Part shown: positions 12,301 through 22,840 of the stretch, piece after piece
Layout of the letters: every line of letters starts with the position of its first letter
Position numbering within the stretch: position 1 is the stretch's first letter
The notes under the pieces: generated by a model
What the model was told of the DNA's origin: nothing
Seen by the model: only the letters and a program-made list of their open reading frames with translations
Database searches by the model: none
Translations under genes and position numbers: made by a program
Assembly (NCBI RefSeq): GCF_954871325.1
Contig: NC_088775.1
Span: 7,045,561-7,109,560 of the forward strand
From: Gordionus sp. m RMFG-2023
Lineage: Eukaryota; Nematomorpha; Gordioida; Chordodea; Parachordodidae
DNA: 64,000 bases
Reading direction: 5' to 3'

Positions 12301-13214
12301 GTCCGAATAAAAAATATATATGTCTATGCTGAGTCCAAAAAGAATGTCTATCCGGCGAACTGGTTCACTGGAGGGCTCTAATTTTATATCGGACATACTA
12401 AAATTCGCTTTAACAATTTTGTTAAAATTCCGACCGACATCTGGGGACTGGACCTGTTCTAACAAGCTTCATATAGTGCTCTAACAGTTATACACCCTAT
12501 TATATTCTATACATTTATTATTAGCAAGATACCAGGGATGACGTCATATTTGCGCACTTGAATCAGTTACCATCCCATTTAGCCTATTTGCTACACAAGT
12601 AAAAAATCAAAGTTAAATCCAAATAATATAATGTTCTATTTCTTAATTTAAAAATTTTCATTTTTTTTTATAAATAAATATAAAGAGAATTTATCCGAAA
12701 ATTTCGTAAAATGTATGATCAAGAAGAGAGTTTTTCACTGATGGCGAAATGGCCCGAATTACCCGTTTACATAAATAAATGTAATTATTTTAACAAATAA
12801 ATAGTTTCTATAAAATTCGTTTAATAACGTTCCCCTCTTTTCATTGGAAGAGAGTTTTTCACTGATGGTAAAATGGCCCTAATTACCAGTATACATAAAT
12901 AAATGTAATTATTTTAACAATTAAATAGTTTTTATAGAATCCGATAATAACGTTCCCCTCTTTTTATTGGTTCCTAAAAACAAGGGAGCCTAAAGTAGAA
13001 ATAAAGAATATACTAAAGAAATAATGTATATCGGTTTTCAACTATTTCAACTTGATGAACATTATAAGCGGAGCGTATTATACCGCGAAATAAACTTTTA
13101 TTTGAAAAATACTAATCAAGTGTCTTCTATTTTTTAAAAAAAATAAATTAGGTTTAAGACGCATAGTGTTAATATCAAGCGCTAAGCAAAGTTTAAAGGG
13201 TCTATTCACAACAG
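9364..13214 (+). CDS. TAMM41: TAMM41 homologue, mitochondrial CDP-diacylglycerol synthase (partial, spliced)
   Basis: TAMM41 makes CDP-diacylglycerol from phosphatidic acid and CTP on the matrix side of the inner mitochondrial membrane, for cardiolipin synthesis. Three exons are recognised. 9364-9517 encodes IVNVDPPDTDIRLKNAYEKN then LSSALRCSLLLLPEKF and LFQTITSLSYKG; human has NLKSA and LLLP in the same places. 11916-12067 continues DFRMYFAEDVNKINNIVGKQ and KILYKDLI, matching the human GDFRMVVGEDKTKVLNIV block. 13152-13214 encodes LRRIVLISSAKQSLKGLFTT, matching the human C-terminal IRQSTKGIFTAG. Splice sites are GT/AG, and phase is kept at the first junction (AAA G|GA GAT). The N-terminal half (YGSG motif), the exon before 13152 and the final residues were not found. 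The 2.4-kb first intron contains MITEs. Identification rests on remembered family sequence. Confidence 0.82.
9723..9899. mobile_element. 177-bp palindromic MITE, hAT-type, in a TAMM41 intron
   Basis: The ends are TAAGTGTTGT and ACAACACTA, inverted to each other. They are flanked by a perfect 8-bp direct repeat GAGTTTAG at 9715-9722 and 9900-9907. The two halves are mutually inverted (AGCCCGA... and ...TCGGGCT; ATAATATCAC and ATATTATTTTGG). No protein is encoded. An 8-bp target duplication fits hAT transposition. A half copy lies at about 5713. Confidence 0.88.
10360..10600. repeat. Possible degraded palindromic repeat in the TAMM41 intron
   Basis: This is a G+C-richer patch with CGCGCAGCGCGC at about 10371-10382 and CCTGCATTCACATTTAGCGC at about 10552-10571. 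The latter resembles an end of the palindromic element at 15222-15321 (CTGTATTAACAGTTAGCGC on its reverse strand). Boundaries and target site are not visible. Confidence 0.3.
11216..11574. mobile_element. Degraded MITE of the GGCCC-rich family
   Basis: The left end is AAAGGTCTGCAAAT, followed by CAGGCCCAGTCTGG. The right end is CCCAGCCCGGCCCATGAGC followed by GCTGATTTCTA. This arrangement (AGRTCTGCA end, then CGGCCCGG-rich subterminal blocks in mirrored order) matches the clearer copies at 29450-29851 and 62246-62628. No target duplication is visible. Confidence 0.5.
12724..12968. repeat. Tandem duplication, two units of about 122 bp
   Basis: AGAGAGTTTTTCACTGATGG starts each unit (at about 12725 and 12848), and each unit ends ATAACGTTCCCCTCTTTT. 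The units differ by a handful of substitutions. It lies in an intron of the TAMM41 gene. Confidence 0.85.
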
Positions 13215-15221
13215 GTAGTGAAATTTATTTTTTTAACAATTTTTATCATCATATTAACGGAAATAAGGTAGGAAAAGGAGAGTATTTGATGTAACGGTCG
13301 GAGTGGACCGAAGTCCAAAAGTAAGTATATTTTCAGGTGGCGCTGGACAACTCGCGCATATTTTTACGGGTCAGGCCATTATGTATCAATTTTTTTTAAA
13401 AAAAGTTTAGAATTAGGCTAATTTATATGCTATAGAGGCCTTACATTATTTTACAGCCCTGGCAATTTTAAGCTCTTGCATTTTCATATATATATTTTTT
13501 TTACATAGAATGAGGATCCACAGTTTATATTTAATTATAACAGTCTAGTGTTCCTTCAGAATGATCTTCATAATGTATGTTTGTTATACATTTTCTATAT
13601 TATAATTTATAAAGGTATCATCAATTCCCTACTTTATAGCCTTAGAAAGCTTGGTAAAGGTATAGACTCACAATTCAACGTCAAAACGTAACTTAAATAT
13701 ACCATCGACTAATTTAATTCTATGATGTCACATATTTCGCCATAGTATGCAGTAGTGCTAAACAACGCACAAGAGAGAAGAAAAAAAAAGGAATACTCAT
13801 TTTAAATAATTTTTTTTTTTTAAAAAAAGAAGAATGTTATAATTCTTGTAATTTTCGATTGTCGTATTCGATATTATAAATTTAAATTCCATGTATAGTT
13901 TGTAATGCAAATGCATTCAATATTATAAAGAAAGAGAAGAACCACGTGATTCAAATTGTTTTGTATTTTATTTCAATAAAAAATAAATTTTCGCCATTAT
14001 TTTAAATTATCTTTTTTTTAAAAAAAAGATATTTTTTTGAAATTTTGGCAATATTTTATATGAAGTCATAATTTAAATTTATTCACGTGTTGATGTTACA
14101 TCCATGTATAATGTCAAAAATTAATTGTAATTTTAAGATTTAGTGTTACCAACTTCCTTTTTTTAATATTAAATTTAGCGTTAGAATTTGATTTTGGTCA
14201 TACTCCAACAATTAGTAATCATATGTTCAAGCATTTAAAACGAAATTCGCATAACGCATGGGTTCATTTAAAATATACGAAAAACATGATTTTAAAATTT
14301 AGTTACCAAATTTTTATGCAACTTGGACATTTACGCTTAATAACATCAATACGAAATTTGTATATTAATTTAGTGGTAATAGAACGAAGTAAAGTAATAC
14401 AAAAAAATCAACAATTGTACTTAGAAATATACCTATAAAAAACGAATCCAATAATTCCTTATTCGTACAAGTAAGAACATTCGATTCAATTAGGTCCTTT
14501 TAAATATCGATTTTTAGATGTAGAAATGAAGTTTAAAAAATAATAAGCGAAATATTTACGATAGTTCGATGTAATAATATATTTTTATTTATTATTCTAT
14601 TATCGAATAATTGTTATTCGTAAAATGAATCGAATATCGAGTAAATCGTTTTAGGTGTATAGTTAGAAGGTTGATATCAGCAAGTTCATAGTTCGATCCC
14701 GAAAGGTACTACACCAACCTCTTAGACGAGGTTATGGTATGGTTAAAACTTAACAGGGTCACCAGATGTGGGGTAAGGCTTATATAATATATAAATATTG
14801 TTTAATAAAATTTATCCGCTGTTTAGTAAATTACTATCTTTCTTTAATGATAATCAAAAGATATGAATAAACGGTAAATGACACGAAAGGAATTGAAGGA
14901 TAGTCTGCAAACATCTTAATAATTTTTTTTATACTTAATCAGCCAAGATTTAGCCAATCTGTGGAGAAGATAAAAATCTTAAAATAGCTTTCCAAGTATC
15001 AGAAAGTAATACTGTTTTTTTTAAATAAACTGCTCAAAATATTAAAATTTTGCCCAGAATTAAATCTTTTGTCATTTATATATAAAAAAATCTCCCTTGA
15101 TTGAAATAAAATTTTTTTTTATAAATGAACGATTATTCCTCTTTTTTAAATCTCTCATTTTGTTGATCTTCAAAGATTATTGCTCATTTTGGGCGAAATA
15201 CTTTAATTATCGTAACTTACA
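13215..15221. other. Gene-free stretch downstream of the last TAMM41 exon found
   Basis: No convincing coding region. A good donor-like GTAAGTAT at about 13321 and an open stretch before it (about 13268-13320) could be a further TAMM41 exon, but its translation does not clearly match. The small open frame at 14223-14438 is low-complexity A+T-rich sequence and is not supported. Confidence 0.35.
14654..14760 (+). repeat. tRNA-like sequence, possible SINE head
   Basis: A-box-like TAGTTAGAAGG and B-box-like AGTTCGATCCC are spaced as in a tRNA. The ends GGTGTAT (14654-14660) and CTACACC (14709-14715) can pair except at one position. At 62 nt it is too short for a standard tRNA, so a tRNA-derived relic is more likely than a working gene. 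The following G+C-richer stretch (GACGAGGTTATGGTATGG) may be a SINE body. Confidence 0.4.
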
Positions 15222-15321
15222 CTGCATTAACTAGCGCGAATTGGCGGCGAGGTAATAAAAAATATGCCGTATTTTTGTATATCTTGCCGCGAATTCGAAT
15301 TTAGCGCTAACTGTTAATACA
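15222..15321. repeat. 100-bp palindromic element
   Basis: CTGCATTAACTAGCGCGAAT at the left is mirrored at the right by CGAATTTAGCGCTAACTGTT then AATACAG. GGCGGCGAGG is mirrored by CTTGCCGC. The centre is A+T-rich. It looks like a small foldback MITE, but no target duplication could be seen. Confidence 0.6.
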
Positions 15322-15793
15322 GGGTTAAGCTACTTTTTTTTTGAAAACTGACACTATACTTCTTCTAGAAATCTTTTCTTAAAACCAAACCTTTATATTT
15401 AATTTATAGCCCACTGATTATATCTACCAAAATCCGTCACCAAAAAATCAATATTATATAATAAAATAAAATAAAAGGTCATTTAAAAATAAAATTAATC
15501 ATATATTTTTTTCTGGTTATATTTAATTATAACAAAATTTTATTGAACTCATATTTTTTTAAATATTATTATATAAAATATATAAATATTATGTATAATT
15601 TTTTTTTTTAAATATATATTTAAAAATAATGTTTCGTATTTTTAAATATATATTTTTTTATTAATTATATTTTATTTATTTCGTTAAATGAGTTTAAATT
15701 AAAAAATAATATAAATATAATAAAGGCAAGATCTTTGGTTGGTATTTGGTATGATTGTTTATGCATTCAAATTTTATTTATAAAATGTTTGTA

Positions 15794-16937
15794 TTAATTG
15801 GAATCGGATGAAGTCGAGGAGCTGGAAGTACTGGAACTGTCGCTAGAAGTACTGGATGAACTAGACGAAGGAGGCTTATCTTTCAACGTTTCGGCACTTT
15901 TACCGTCGTTAGGTTTAACCTTTTTGCTGAGCTGACTAAGAGGAGCAGTTTTACTTTTAGGCGTATCGATTTTGTTCTTGATCGCAATACCACAATTACC
16001 ACCAATTTTTGATGTCGTTGGCGCCAATGTTTTCGATGCATCTTTGGGAGTCGGAGAATTGAATTTAAACGATGACTCCTGAATCTTAGACTTTTTATCG
16101 ACGGGGATGTCAATTTTTTTCTTTAGATTATCATCACCCCCCTTTTTGATGAGCTGACTAGGGGTAACAGTTTTAATAGGCGTATTGGTTATGTTTTTGA
16201 TCGCGTTACGACTGTCACCACCAGTTTTTAGAGTCGTTGACGCCGATATTTTTGACGCATCCTTGGGAGTCGAAGAATTTAATTTAGAAGATGACTCAGG
16301 AATTCTAGTCTTTTTATCGGCAGGGGCGACCATTTTTTTCTTTACATCATCATCGCCTTCCTTTTTGCTGAGCGGGCCAAGCGGAAGAGCTTTAATATCA
16401 GGCGCATTGACTTCCTTTTTGCTCGAGTTAATACTGTCACCAATTTTCGAAGAAGCCGACGCAGATACTTTAGACCCAACATTTTTATCGGCAGGGATAA
16501 CTATTTTTTTCTTTACATCGTCAGCATTAGCACGGCTAGTTGAAGAGGGTTTCGAGGAAGAAGAACTAGATTCACTAGACGATGAACTGGGGGAAGAACT
16601 GCTACTCGAATCGGAAGATGAACTCGAATCTTTATTTGAGTCAGTACCGATCTTTATCTCATTTTTCTTGAAATTTCTATCTGCTTCCAACGTGTTACCG
16701 TTAAATTTGGAATCGATCAATTCTCCGAGGTTTGTTTTATTATTTTCTTCTCCATTAATTACTTCAGACGTTTTGTTCTGTTCCCGCGTTTCTATGACAT
16801 ATTTTTTCTCTTCGGAAATTTCTTTACCAATTTCTCGAACTTCCTCCGTCTTAGTTTCGCCGTTCTGCTCGCTGACCTTTATTTCTGTCATAACAGCAGC
16901 CTCATCTTTCTCCTGGTTCTCAATATCCGGCCAATCC
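15794..16937 (-). CDS. Serine-rich, charged, repeat-containing protein (unknown)
   Basis: The first Met is at 16891 (MTEIKVSEQNGETKTEEVRE), giving 365 residues. The frame is open further to 16937 (DWPDIENQEKDEAAV), where TTAG precedes it, so this is probably the second exon of a spliced gene. The N-terminus is acidic (residues 1-85). Two serine tracts follow, at about 90-125 (SSSSSDSSSSSSP) and at the C-terminus (SSSTSSSSTSSDSN). Between them are about three ~70-residue repeats with DDVKKKIVIPADK, TPKDASK and GGDSRNAIKN-type blocks. Alternating acidic-serine tracts and basic repeats recall nucleolar NOLC1/Nopp140-like or SR-associated proteins, but no domain proves this. G+C is clearly higher than in the flanks, and the internal repeats stay in frame, which supports a real gene. 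Confidence 0.65.
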
Positions 16938-19900
16938 TAACATTATTTTTTAAAAACATAATTTTCCGAACCGAAATAATAAATAAAATAAAAAAATACC
17001 TCGTTAAAACATTATTCAAATTTTTAAAAAGTATTACAGTAAAACTGAAAAGTTACTCAGGCATCTTTTTAAAACATAACAAATATTTTTTTAAAGGAGT
17101 TAAATATTGTGAACGTCTGTTGAATTTTATTCTCTTTCATTTATATTTTAAAATAAGGTTATAAAATAAGCAAAAAAATAATAATTAATATTCGTAAAAA
17201 AAGATTTAATTATTTTTTTTAAAGAAAACACACGAAAAGCAAAATTACAAGGCAATAAGATTGAAAAAGAAAATATTCACATTTAAAAAAAAACATACTA
17301 TCCCGTTAGTACAATATAGCAAACCTGCTTATAATAACGTTCCCATTTGGGAAAAAGAAGCTACTTATCAATAGCGATGAAAAAGTTTGTGACAAATGTG
17401 TAAAGCGCTTTTTGATTATTGCCCATCCACCAAAAAAACGCGAGCAGTTCGCTCCGATAAACGCCTTTATTTATAGGACTATTTAATAACTCATATAAAA
17501 AAAATTTTATTTTATTTTAAAAGCTATTTATCTCATGAAAACTAGATAACTAATAAGACCATTTTAGTCCATGAAAAAAAAAAAATTAAAGCATACACAA
17601 TAAAATAAAGCACACAAATAGACATGATAATGCTTGACAAAAAAAAATCCGTTTTAAAAATAGAAAAGAGGAAAGATAACAAATATTACACAATATATTT
17701 AAATATAAAAAATAAACATAAAAAATAATAATTTCCTATTTGTTTAAAAAAGGTCAACGAAAATATGAATTAAATAATAAACTTGGTTATTAAGAAAAAT
17801 AACAAATTGACAAAAGAAAATTCAATTTGTTATGTAAGATTCAAAAAATAAAGATTACTTAGTATATTAGTGTTATAGATAATCTCGCTTATCAAATTCT
17901 ATCGCTAGGGTTGGCGCATGCGCCGATTTTATATATCTTTTTAAAAATGTCGGTTATTCCGGATATGGTAAAATTGGCCGATTCGATATTATCTAAAAAT
18001 GGTGGATAAAAAATTGTTTACCATATAATATTAATATTTGAATCATTAAAAAAAATGTGAATGACTCATTTCACTTTATAGGTTTAATATATGTTTAAGT
18101 TTATTCCGATTCCTTTACAAACATTTCCAAAATGGTTGCTATTAAAAAATTGTTTCGGCTGATAAGGGTCTAGTTATCATGCAAATATGTTGACCACTTT
18201 GAAAATTAAGGTAAATGGCGACTTTCCTAATGCATATTATATGACTGCAAAGCCTATGCCATTAGGCTCAAGATTCGATTAAAGACATTTTAAAAAAATT
18301 CAATCAAAAAATGCATCAAGATAACGAGGATTTGACTATAACGCTTTAAGTCAACTATATTATACCGACAATGAAAAAACCTTTTCCAGTTTTAATTTTA
18401 AAATGATCATTTTTTAACATATATTTTCATTTTACTATTTATATTTATAGCTAAAAGCATATGATTCGCAATATAGCGCGACTGGCTTGTTGTTTAAGGG
18501 TCGACTTTTGTCCAGAAAAATATTACCCGAGCCCTGAAGAATTTTGCTCATAGATGGCACAAAGGTTTGGACATCTCTTGATCTCGAGGTTTATTAGCCA
18601 ATATTTTCCTGGTTAAAATATTGAATCACCTGATTTTAAAAATCGGCTCAAATCGAACAGTTTTTTATAGAAGTTGACCGGAAATTATCAACAAGTTGAT
18701 ACCGACGGTTATTAGCCAATCCGACAACAGTTAACTGATAATTCGCTCTTGATCTTATAAAATAACTTACTCTACTACTACTATTTTTTAAACAATAAAT
18801 ATTAATTAATTATATTTGTTTCGATTCATTTAAATTAATTTCCATACTATTTTAATCAATTAAATTTTTTTTAAAATATATAAGAATTTTGTAGATATAT
18901 ATTTTTTTTTTTAAATAAGAATGAATGGAAAGTTATCAGTATCACATTTATTTGTTCATTTTTATAAATTGAATTTTTCATATTAAGTAAAGTAGTAATG
19001 TTTTCATTATAACACTTTAATATTTTATAAAAAAGTTAAAATATCCTCTATACAATATTTCATATTTATTAATGTCACGATTCTTACAAACTTAAACTAT
19101 TATACAAAATTATTCATCATATTTTTAAATTTTTTTTATTGATTTCTTGTTAAAAATTTAATAAATAAAACATCGTAACATTTCAATGAAATTTTTCACT
19201 TCCATACTAAAATTAATCTCTTCTTTATCGCGATTATTTACAGCTTTTTTTTTAAAAAAAAAAAATTAGTATCGAATAGGAATCGGTGATTTTAGATATT
19301 TTTTTAAAAAATAGACCAATCGGATTATTGTTTCATTTTTTTTTTAAAAAATAATTAAATTAACTTAATATTTTTAAAATATAATAATTATGATTAAAAA
19401 TTTTAGTTAATTGCTCAAAACGGCTAAAACCTATTTTTTTGGCCGAAAATGAATCCTTAAATTTCAATTTTTATTGTTGAAAATAAAGCCCAAGTGTGAA
19501 GAAAGAATAAATAGCCTCACACTTTACTTAACAAATTTTATTCAATACACACTTTTAGATTAAGCGAAATTAGCAGCTTAATCCCCCCCCCCCGGTTATA
19601 TAGTTAATATTTTATTTATTATAATATCTAATTAGTATACAAGTAAAGAAATATATTTATAAAAATTAAGTTGACATGCCCACTATCTGATTTAATTTTT
19701 GATAGGAAAAAGAAAATTCCCCCAAAATCTGAGTTTGTTAAAGTTTAGTTTATTATTTTTTATTTATTTATTTAGTAATAATAAAAATTCATTAATATTT
19801 AATATGAATATTTTCAAGGTAAATAAAAAAAAAATGGAAAATACAAATTATTTTTTTTAAAAAAAACACCCACAAGGCAAAAAAAAATTATATAAAAAAA

Positions 19901-20489
19901 AGAATTATGTTATTTTAATTACTCATCACAGTAATTGCAATATAAAAATGTAATAAAAAGATAATTTGTTTAAAATCTCAAGATAAGATATTGTATTAAT
20001 GTATAAAAATATTTAATTGAAGATGTGGATATGAAACAATTTTTTTTTAAATTAAATAATTAGTATTACATATCAATAAATAATTATACAAAAGGCAATG
20101 ATAAGTGAATGAATACATTAAGAGGTTTGTTGGGAATGTCATCAACTATTTATTTTTTTTTAGAAAAATTAATATGGGGCTTTTCTTTTCTCATTATTTA
20201 GTGGTATATTTTTGATTATTTTTATAAAGATTAAATTATAATTTTTATATAAAATTTAATAAATATTTTTTTTTAAATATAATTTTCTATAAAAAAAATA
20301 ATAATAATTAAAACATATCAAACCAAATTATGTCATGTTTATATAAATAATCATTTATTAAAAAAATATTTCCCTAAAAAATGTATGATAAGAATACCTG
20401 TGGTGCTTAGATATTAATAATCAAATATTTAATAGATAAAACATTCTGTTAAATACAATAAGCAAGTGGTTGGCAAATATGAAATGCAG
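16938..20489. other. Gene-free stretch between the serine-rich gene and SH3BGRL
   Basis: No coding region supported. At about 18460-18690 lies a degraded member of the foldback MITE that is complete at 28401-28615 (CCAGAAAAATATTACC, TTTGCTCATAGATGGCAC, AAAATCGGCTCAAAT). A run of C residues occurs at about 19584. The rest is A/T-rich simple sequence. Confidence 0.5.
17466..17475 (-). promoter_or_regulatory. TATA-like box upstream of the serine-rich gene
   Basis: TATAAATAAA on the - strand is followed by a G+C-richer stretch that would be 5' leader. It sits about 530 bp upstream of the open frame at 16937. In DNA this A+T-rich such matches are common, so the call is weak. Confidence 0.2.
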
Positions 20490-21091
20490 TTATTGTTGCT
20501 TTAATTCAATGGCAGTTTGGGAAGAAATGTCATAGTTATTATTAATAGAGAAGTAGCGATGCACTTTCTAAAAAGAAAATAAAACACATTTTTTTAGCAT
20601 GCAAAATTTATATCTAAAAAATATTTACATGTGGAGGTAATGGCTTTCCTTCAACCATATCAGATTCTTTTAATTTTAAAAACTCAGTAATAGTGTCATT
20701 TTCTAATGCTACATCAAAATCAGAATATTCCTTAATAAAAAATATAAACTATGATATAAAAATTTTATATATATACTCCACAATATAAATCACTGTTAAA
20801 AAATTGAGGGCACAATGGTAACTTTCCATTATCATTTGTTCCAGATTTACATGAAGCCAGCATTGTATCTCGTTCTTCTGTTAATTCTGGTTGACTTATA
20901 TCCACTATATCTAATTTAACACCCAATGCTGTTAAAAAATCAATTGCTTTTCTTTGATTAGCTTTAACCTAAATAAAGTTAAAGAAAAAGACTATATATA
21001 TCTTATTTAATAATATTATTTAAAGTATTGAAATTATATTAGTTACTGCTTTATTTCCAGATGATCCAGAAACATAAACTTTAATTACCAT
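20490..21091 (-). CDS. SH3BGRL: SH3BGRL-like protein (thioredoxin-fold), four exons
   Basis: SH3BGRL proteins are small, glutaredoxin-like, redox-inactive adaptors. Exons: 21047-21091 (MVIKVYVSGSSGNKA), 20777-20968 (VKANQRKAIDFLTALGVKLD, then DISQPELTEER and PLCPQFFNSDLYCG), 20629-20730 (EYSDFDVALENDTITEFLKL) and 20490-20567 (KVHRYFSINNNYDISSQTAI). It follows the family from start to end: MVI-V--SSSG, then D-----ER--M, P-IF--D-YCG-YD-F--A-E-N-----FL-L. The CxxC of true glutaredoxins is absent, as expected. Introns are 78, 46 and 61 bp with GT/AG. Without the last splice the frame would stop at 20614, giving 117 residues, the usual length; with it, 138. The last exon has a good pyrimidine tract (TTTTCTTTTTAG), so either form is possible. 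Confidence 0.88.
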
Positions 21092-21544
21092 GTTAATTAT
21101 AAATCGATTTTTAGCAGAATGTTTATAATTGGATAGATATTATAAATAAAACTAAAATGTTAGACAAGTCATACAAATGGGTATCTCAATTCAAATTCTA
21201 TAATAATAATTAAAATAATGTATTCTTTTAACGCCTTATTTCCTATCTTTTATATTAAATTAAAAATTTCGGTCAGATTAAAATAAAATATACATTATAA
21301 TTTAAGTGAATTCATGTTTTATAAAAAGAATCTGATGATTTTTAGTTGAAAAGGATGAGATATATATATATATATTATACAGTAATAAAATCATTTAGGA
21401 TTTCCCAGATCCCAATATTACAATTCAAGATTTAAAAATATATCGCATGTATGTTGGTGTATGATTTAATCGGAAATATTTAATCTTAACTTATTTATTT
21501 CTTAGTTTTATAATACATGCTATATTATATTCAGTGATGTACTC

Positions 21545-21580
21545 AGTGGCGTAGCTAGGAATTTTGAGTGCCTTTTCAGT
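21545..21580. mobile_element. Terminus of a hAT-like element
   Basis: CAGTGGCGTAGCTAGG, followed by AATTTTGAGTGCC, has the form of common animal hAT ends. The opposite end was not found. Confidence 0.4.
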
Positions 21581-21581
21581 G

Positions 21582-22467
21582 TCAATACATAAGATTTAAA
21601 GTGTGTACTGAACAGGAATGATGCTTAGGTAAGTATACAATACTATCATTAATATTTTGATTTTCAAATAGATCAAATAATGGCAGTAGAACTATTTCAT
21701 CATCCGATTCCTCTCCTTGTTCATATACTCTAATAAATTTTTAATAAATATATTATATAACTTTTTTTACTTGAGGGCTTTTAAATAATTTCTAGCATTA
21801 TAATAAAATTACAATATGATTATAATATGTTCTTATAGTATTAAAATTTTGATATGCAAAACTAATTCTAATAAATTCTTAGTCATAATATTTATATGGT
21901 TTGCTTTATAAAGGTAGTTGCATTTATATTTTGATAATATACTCATTTGTATTAGTTATAAATATAATTGTTAAATTATATATTTTTTTTTAACTACCAT
22001 TAAGAGTAACAAGAATACTTAAATTTTATTGTAATCTTATTTTTTTAAAAATATTTATGTATAATAAATTTTTAATATAATAATCTGTATAAAATTTATA
22101 CATTTCAAATTTATTTTATTGTGTACTATCATTAAAATAAATACATGGTTAAATAATAAGATGCTATATATATATAGTATTTTAATAATAAAATCTATAA
22201 TGAAATTTAAATAAATTTTTTTAAAATCATTTCATGATTAAGTTTTTATAAGTTTAAAATAATTATATATTAATTCATTCTTTACCTTCAAATGTTTTTT
22301 TAATTTTGAGCTACTTGACATTGACATTGAAATATTTGCGATGGGGCATAATTTACATTTACAAAGTGTAGACTTGGTACCATTAATTTTCTTAATTGGT
22401 TTAAAATATTGGGGCCAGGGAAGGGTTAAATCTTCTTCATCTGAAGAAGTACTATGGACATAATATT
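21582..22467 (-). pseudogene. hAT transposase fragment (BED finger plus catalytic-region exon)
   Basis: One exon at 22286-22467 encodes YFKPIKKINGTKSTLCKCKL then PIANISMSMSSSSKLKKHLK, a BED-type zinc finger (C-x2-C ... H) ending at a GTAAAG donor. A later piece at 21582-21729 encodes ESDDEIVLLPLFDLF then YLPKHHSCSVHTLNLM, matching the LP-H--C--HTLNL motif of ZBED-like hAT transposases. The middle and the C-terminus are missing. At 21545 the sequence changes to CAGTGGCGTAGCTAGG, the end of another element. Confidence 0.7.
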
Positions 22468-22709
22468 CTTTTAAAATAAATTATAAATTAATTAATAATA
22501 TCATTATATTTACTTAAAATTTTGATTGAATATTAATTTCGACTGATAATTTAACAATGAGAATTTAAAAAAAAATGTTGGAAGTGGTTGATATGAATTA
22601 AAACTCGGCTTAAATTATTAATATTAAGAATTAAAAAATAAATAAAAGTAATTTTATAAAACAATAAAATATGATTTTTTTATTGATATTTTTTAAGAAA
22701 AAATATAAA

Positions 22710-22835
22710 ATAACGAGTAAAGTAACGTTTTGCGTTACCGTTACTCAAAAAAAGAAACGCGTTACCGTTACTCGTTACTTTTAGATGAAGGTAACGAATG
22801 GCGTTACTTTTTTGGCGTTACTTCACAGCACTAAT
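22710..22835. mobile_element. GTTACC-rich terminus of a hAT-like MITE
   Basis: Repeated GCGTTAC/GTAACG motifs (GTTTTGCGTTACCGTTACTC, GCGTTACCGTTACTCGTTAC) run into GGCGTTACTTCACAGCACTA. Read on the - strand this begins GTGCTGTGAAGTAACGCC, a form widely seen at animal hAT-MITE ends. Only one end is seen. Confidence 0.45.
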
Positions 22836-22840
22836 TTTTT

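Noticed and set aside
14223-14438. 71-residue open frame
   Set aside because: No motif, no splice context, and composition like the surrounding A+T-rich DNA.
14654-14715. Working tRNA gene
   Set aside because: Boxes A and B are present but the length is only 62 nt, with no clear anticodon arm.
15883-16113. Basic open frame on the - strand
   Set aside because: It overlaps the serine-rich gene in another frame and shows no motif.
16185-16940. Open frame of 251 residues on the + strand
   Set aside because: It is the opposite strand of the serine-rich gene; its sequence reflects the serine codons and repeats of that gene.
17330-17480. First exon for the serine-rich gene (MGNNQKALYTFVTNFFIAID)
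   Set aside because: The donor phase does not join in frame with the exon starting at 16937.
19580-19595. C and G homopolymer runs (also 30690, 31492, 32064, 32288)
   Set aside because: Simple sequence; possibly sequencing-sensitive, with no feature attached.
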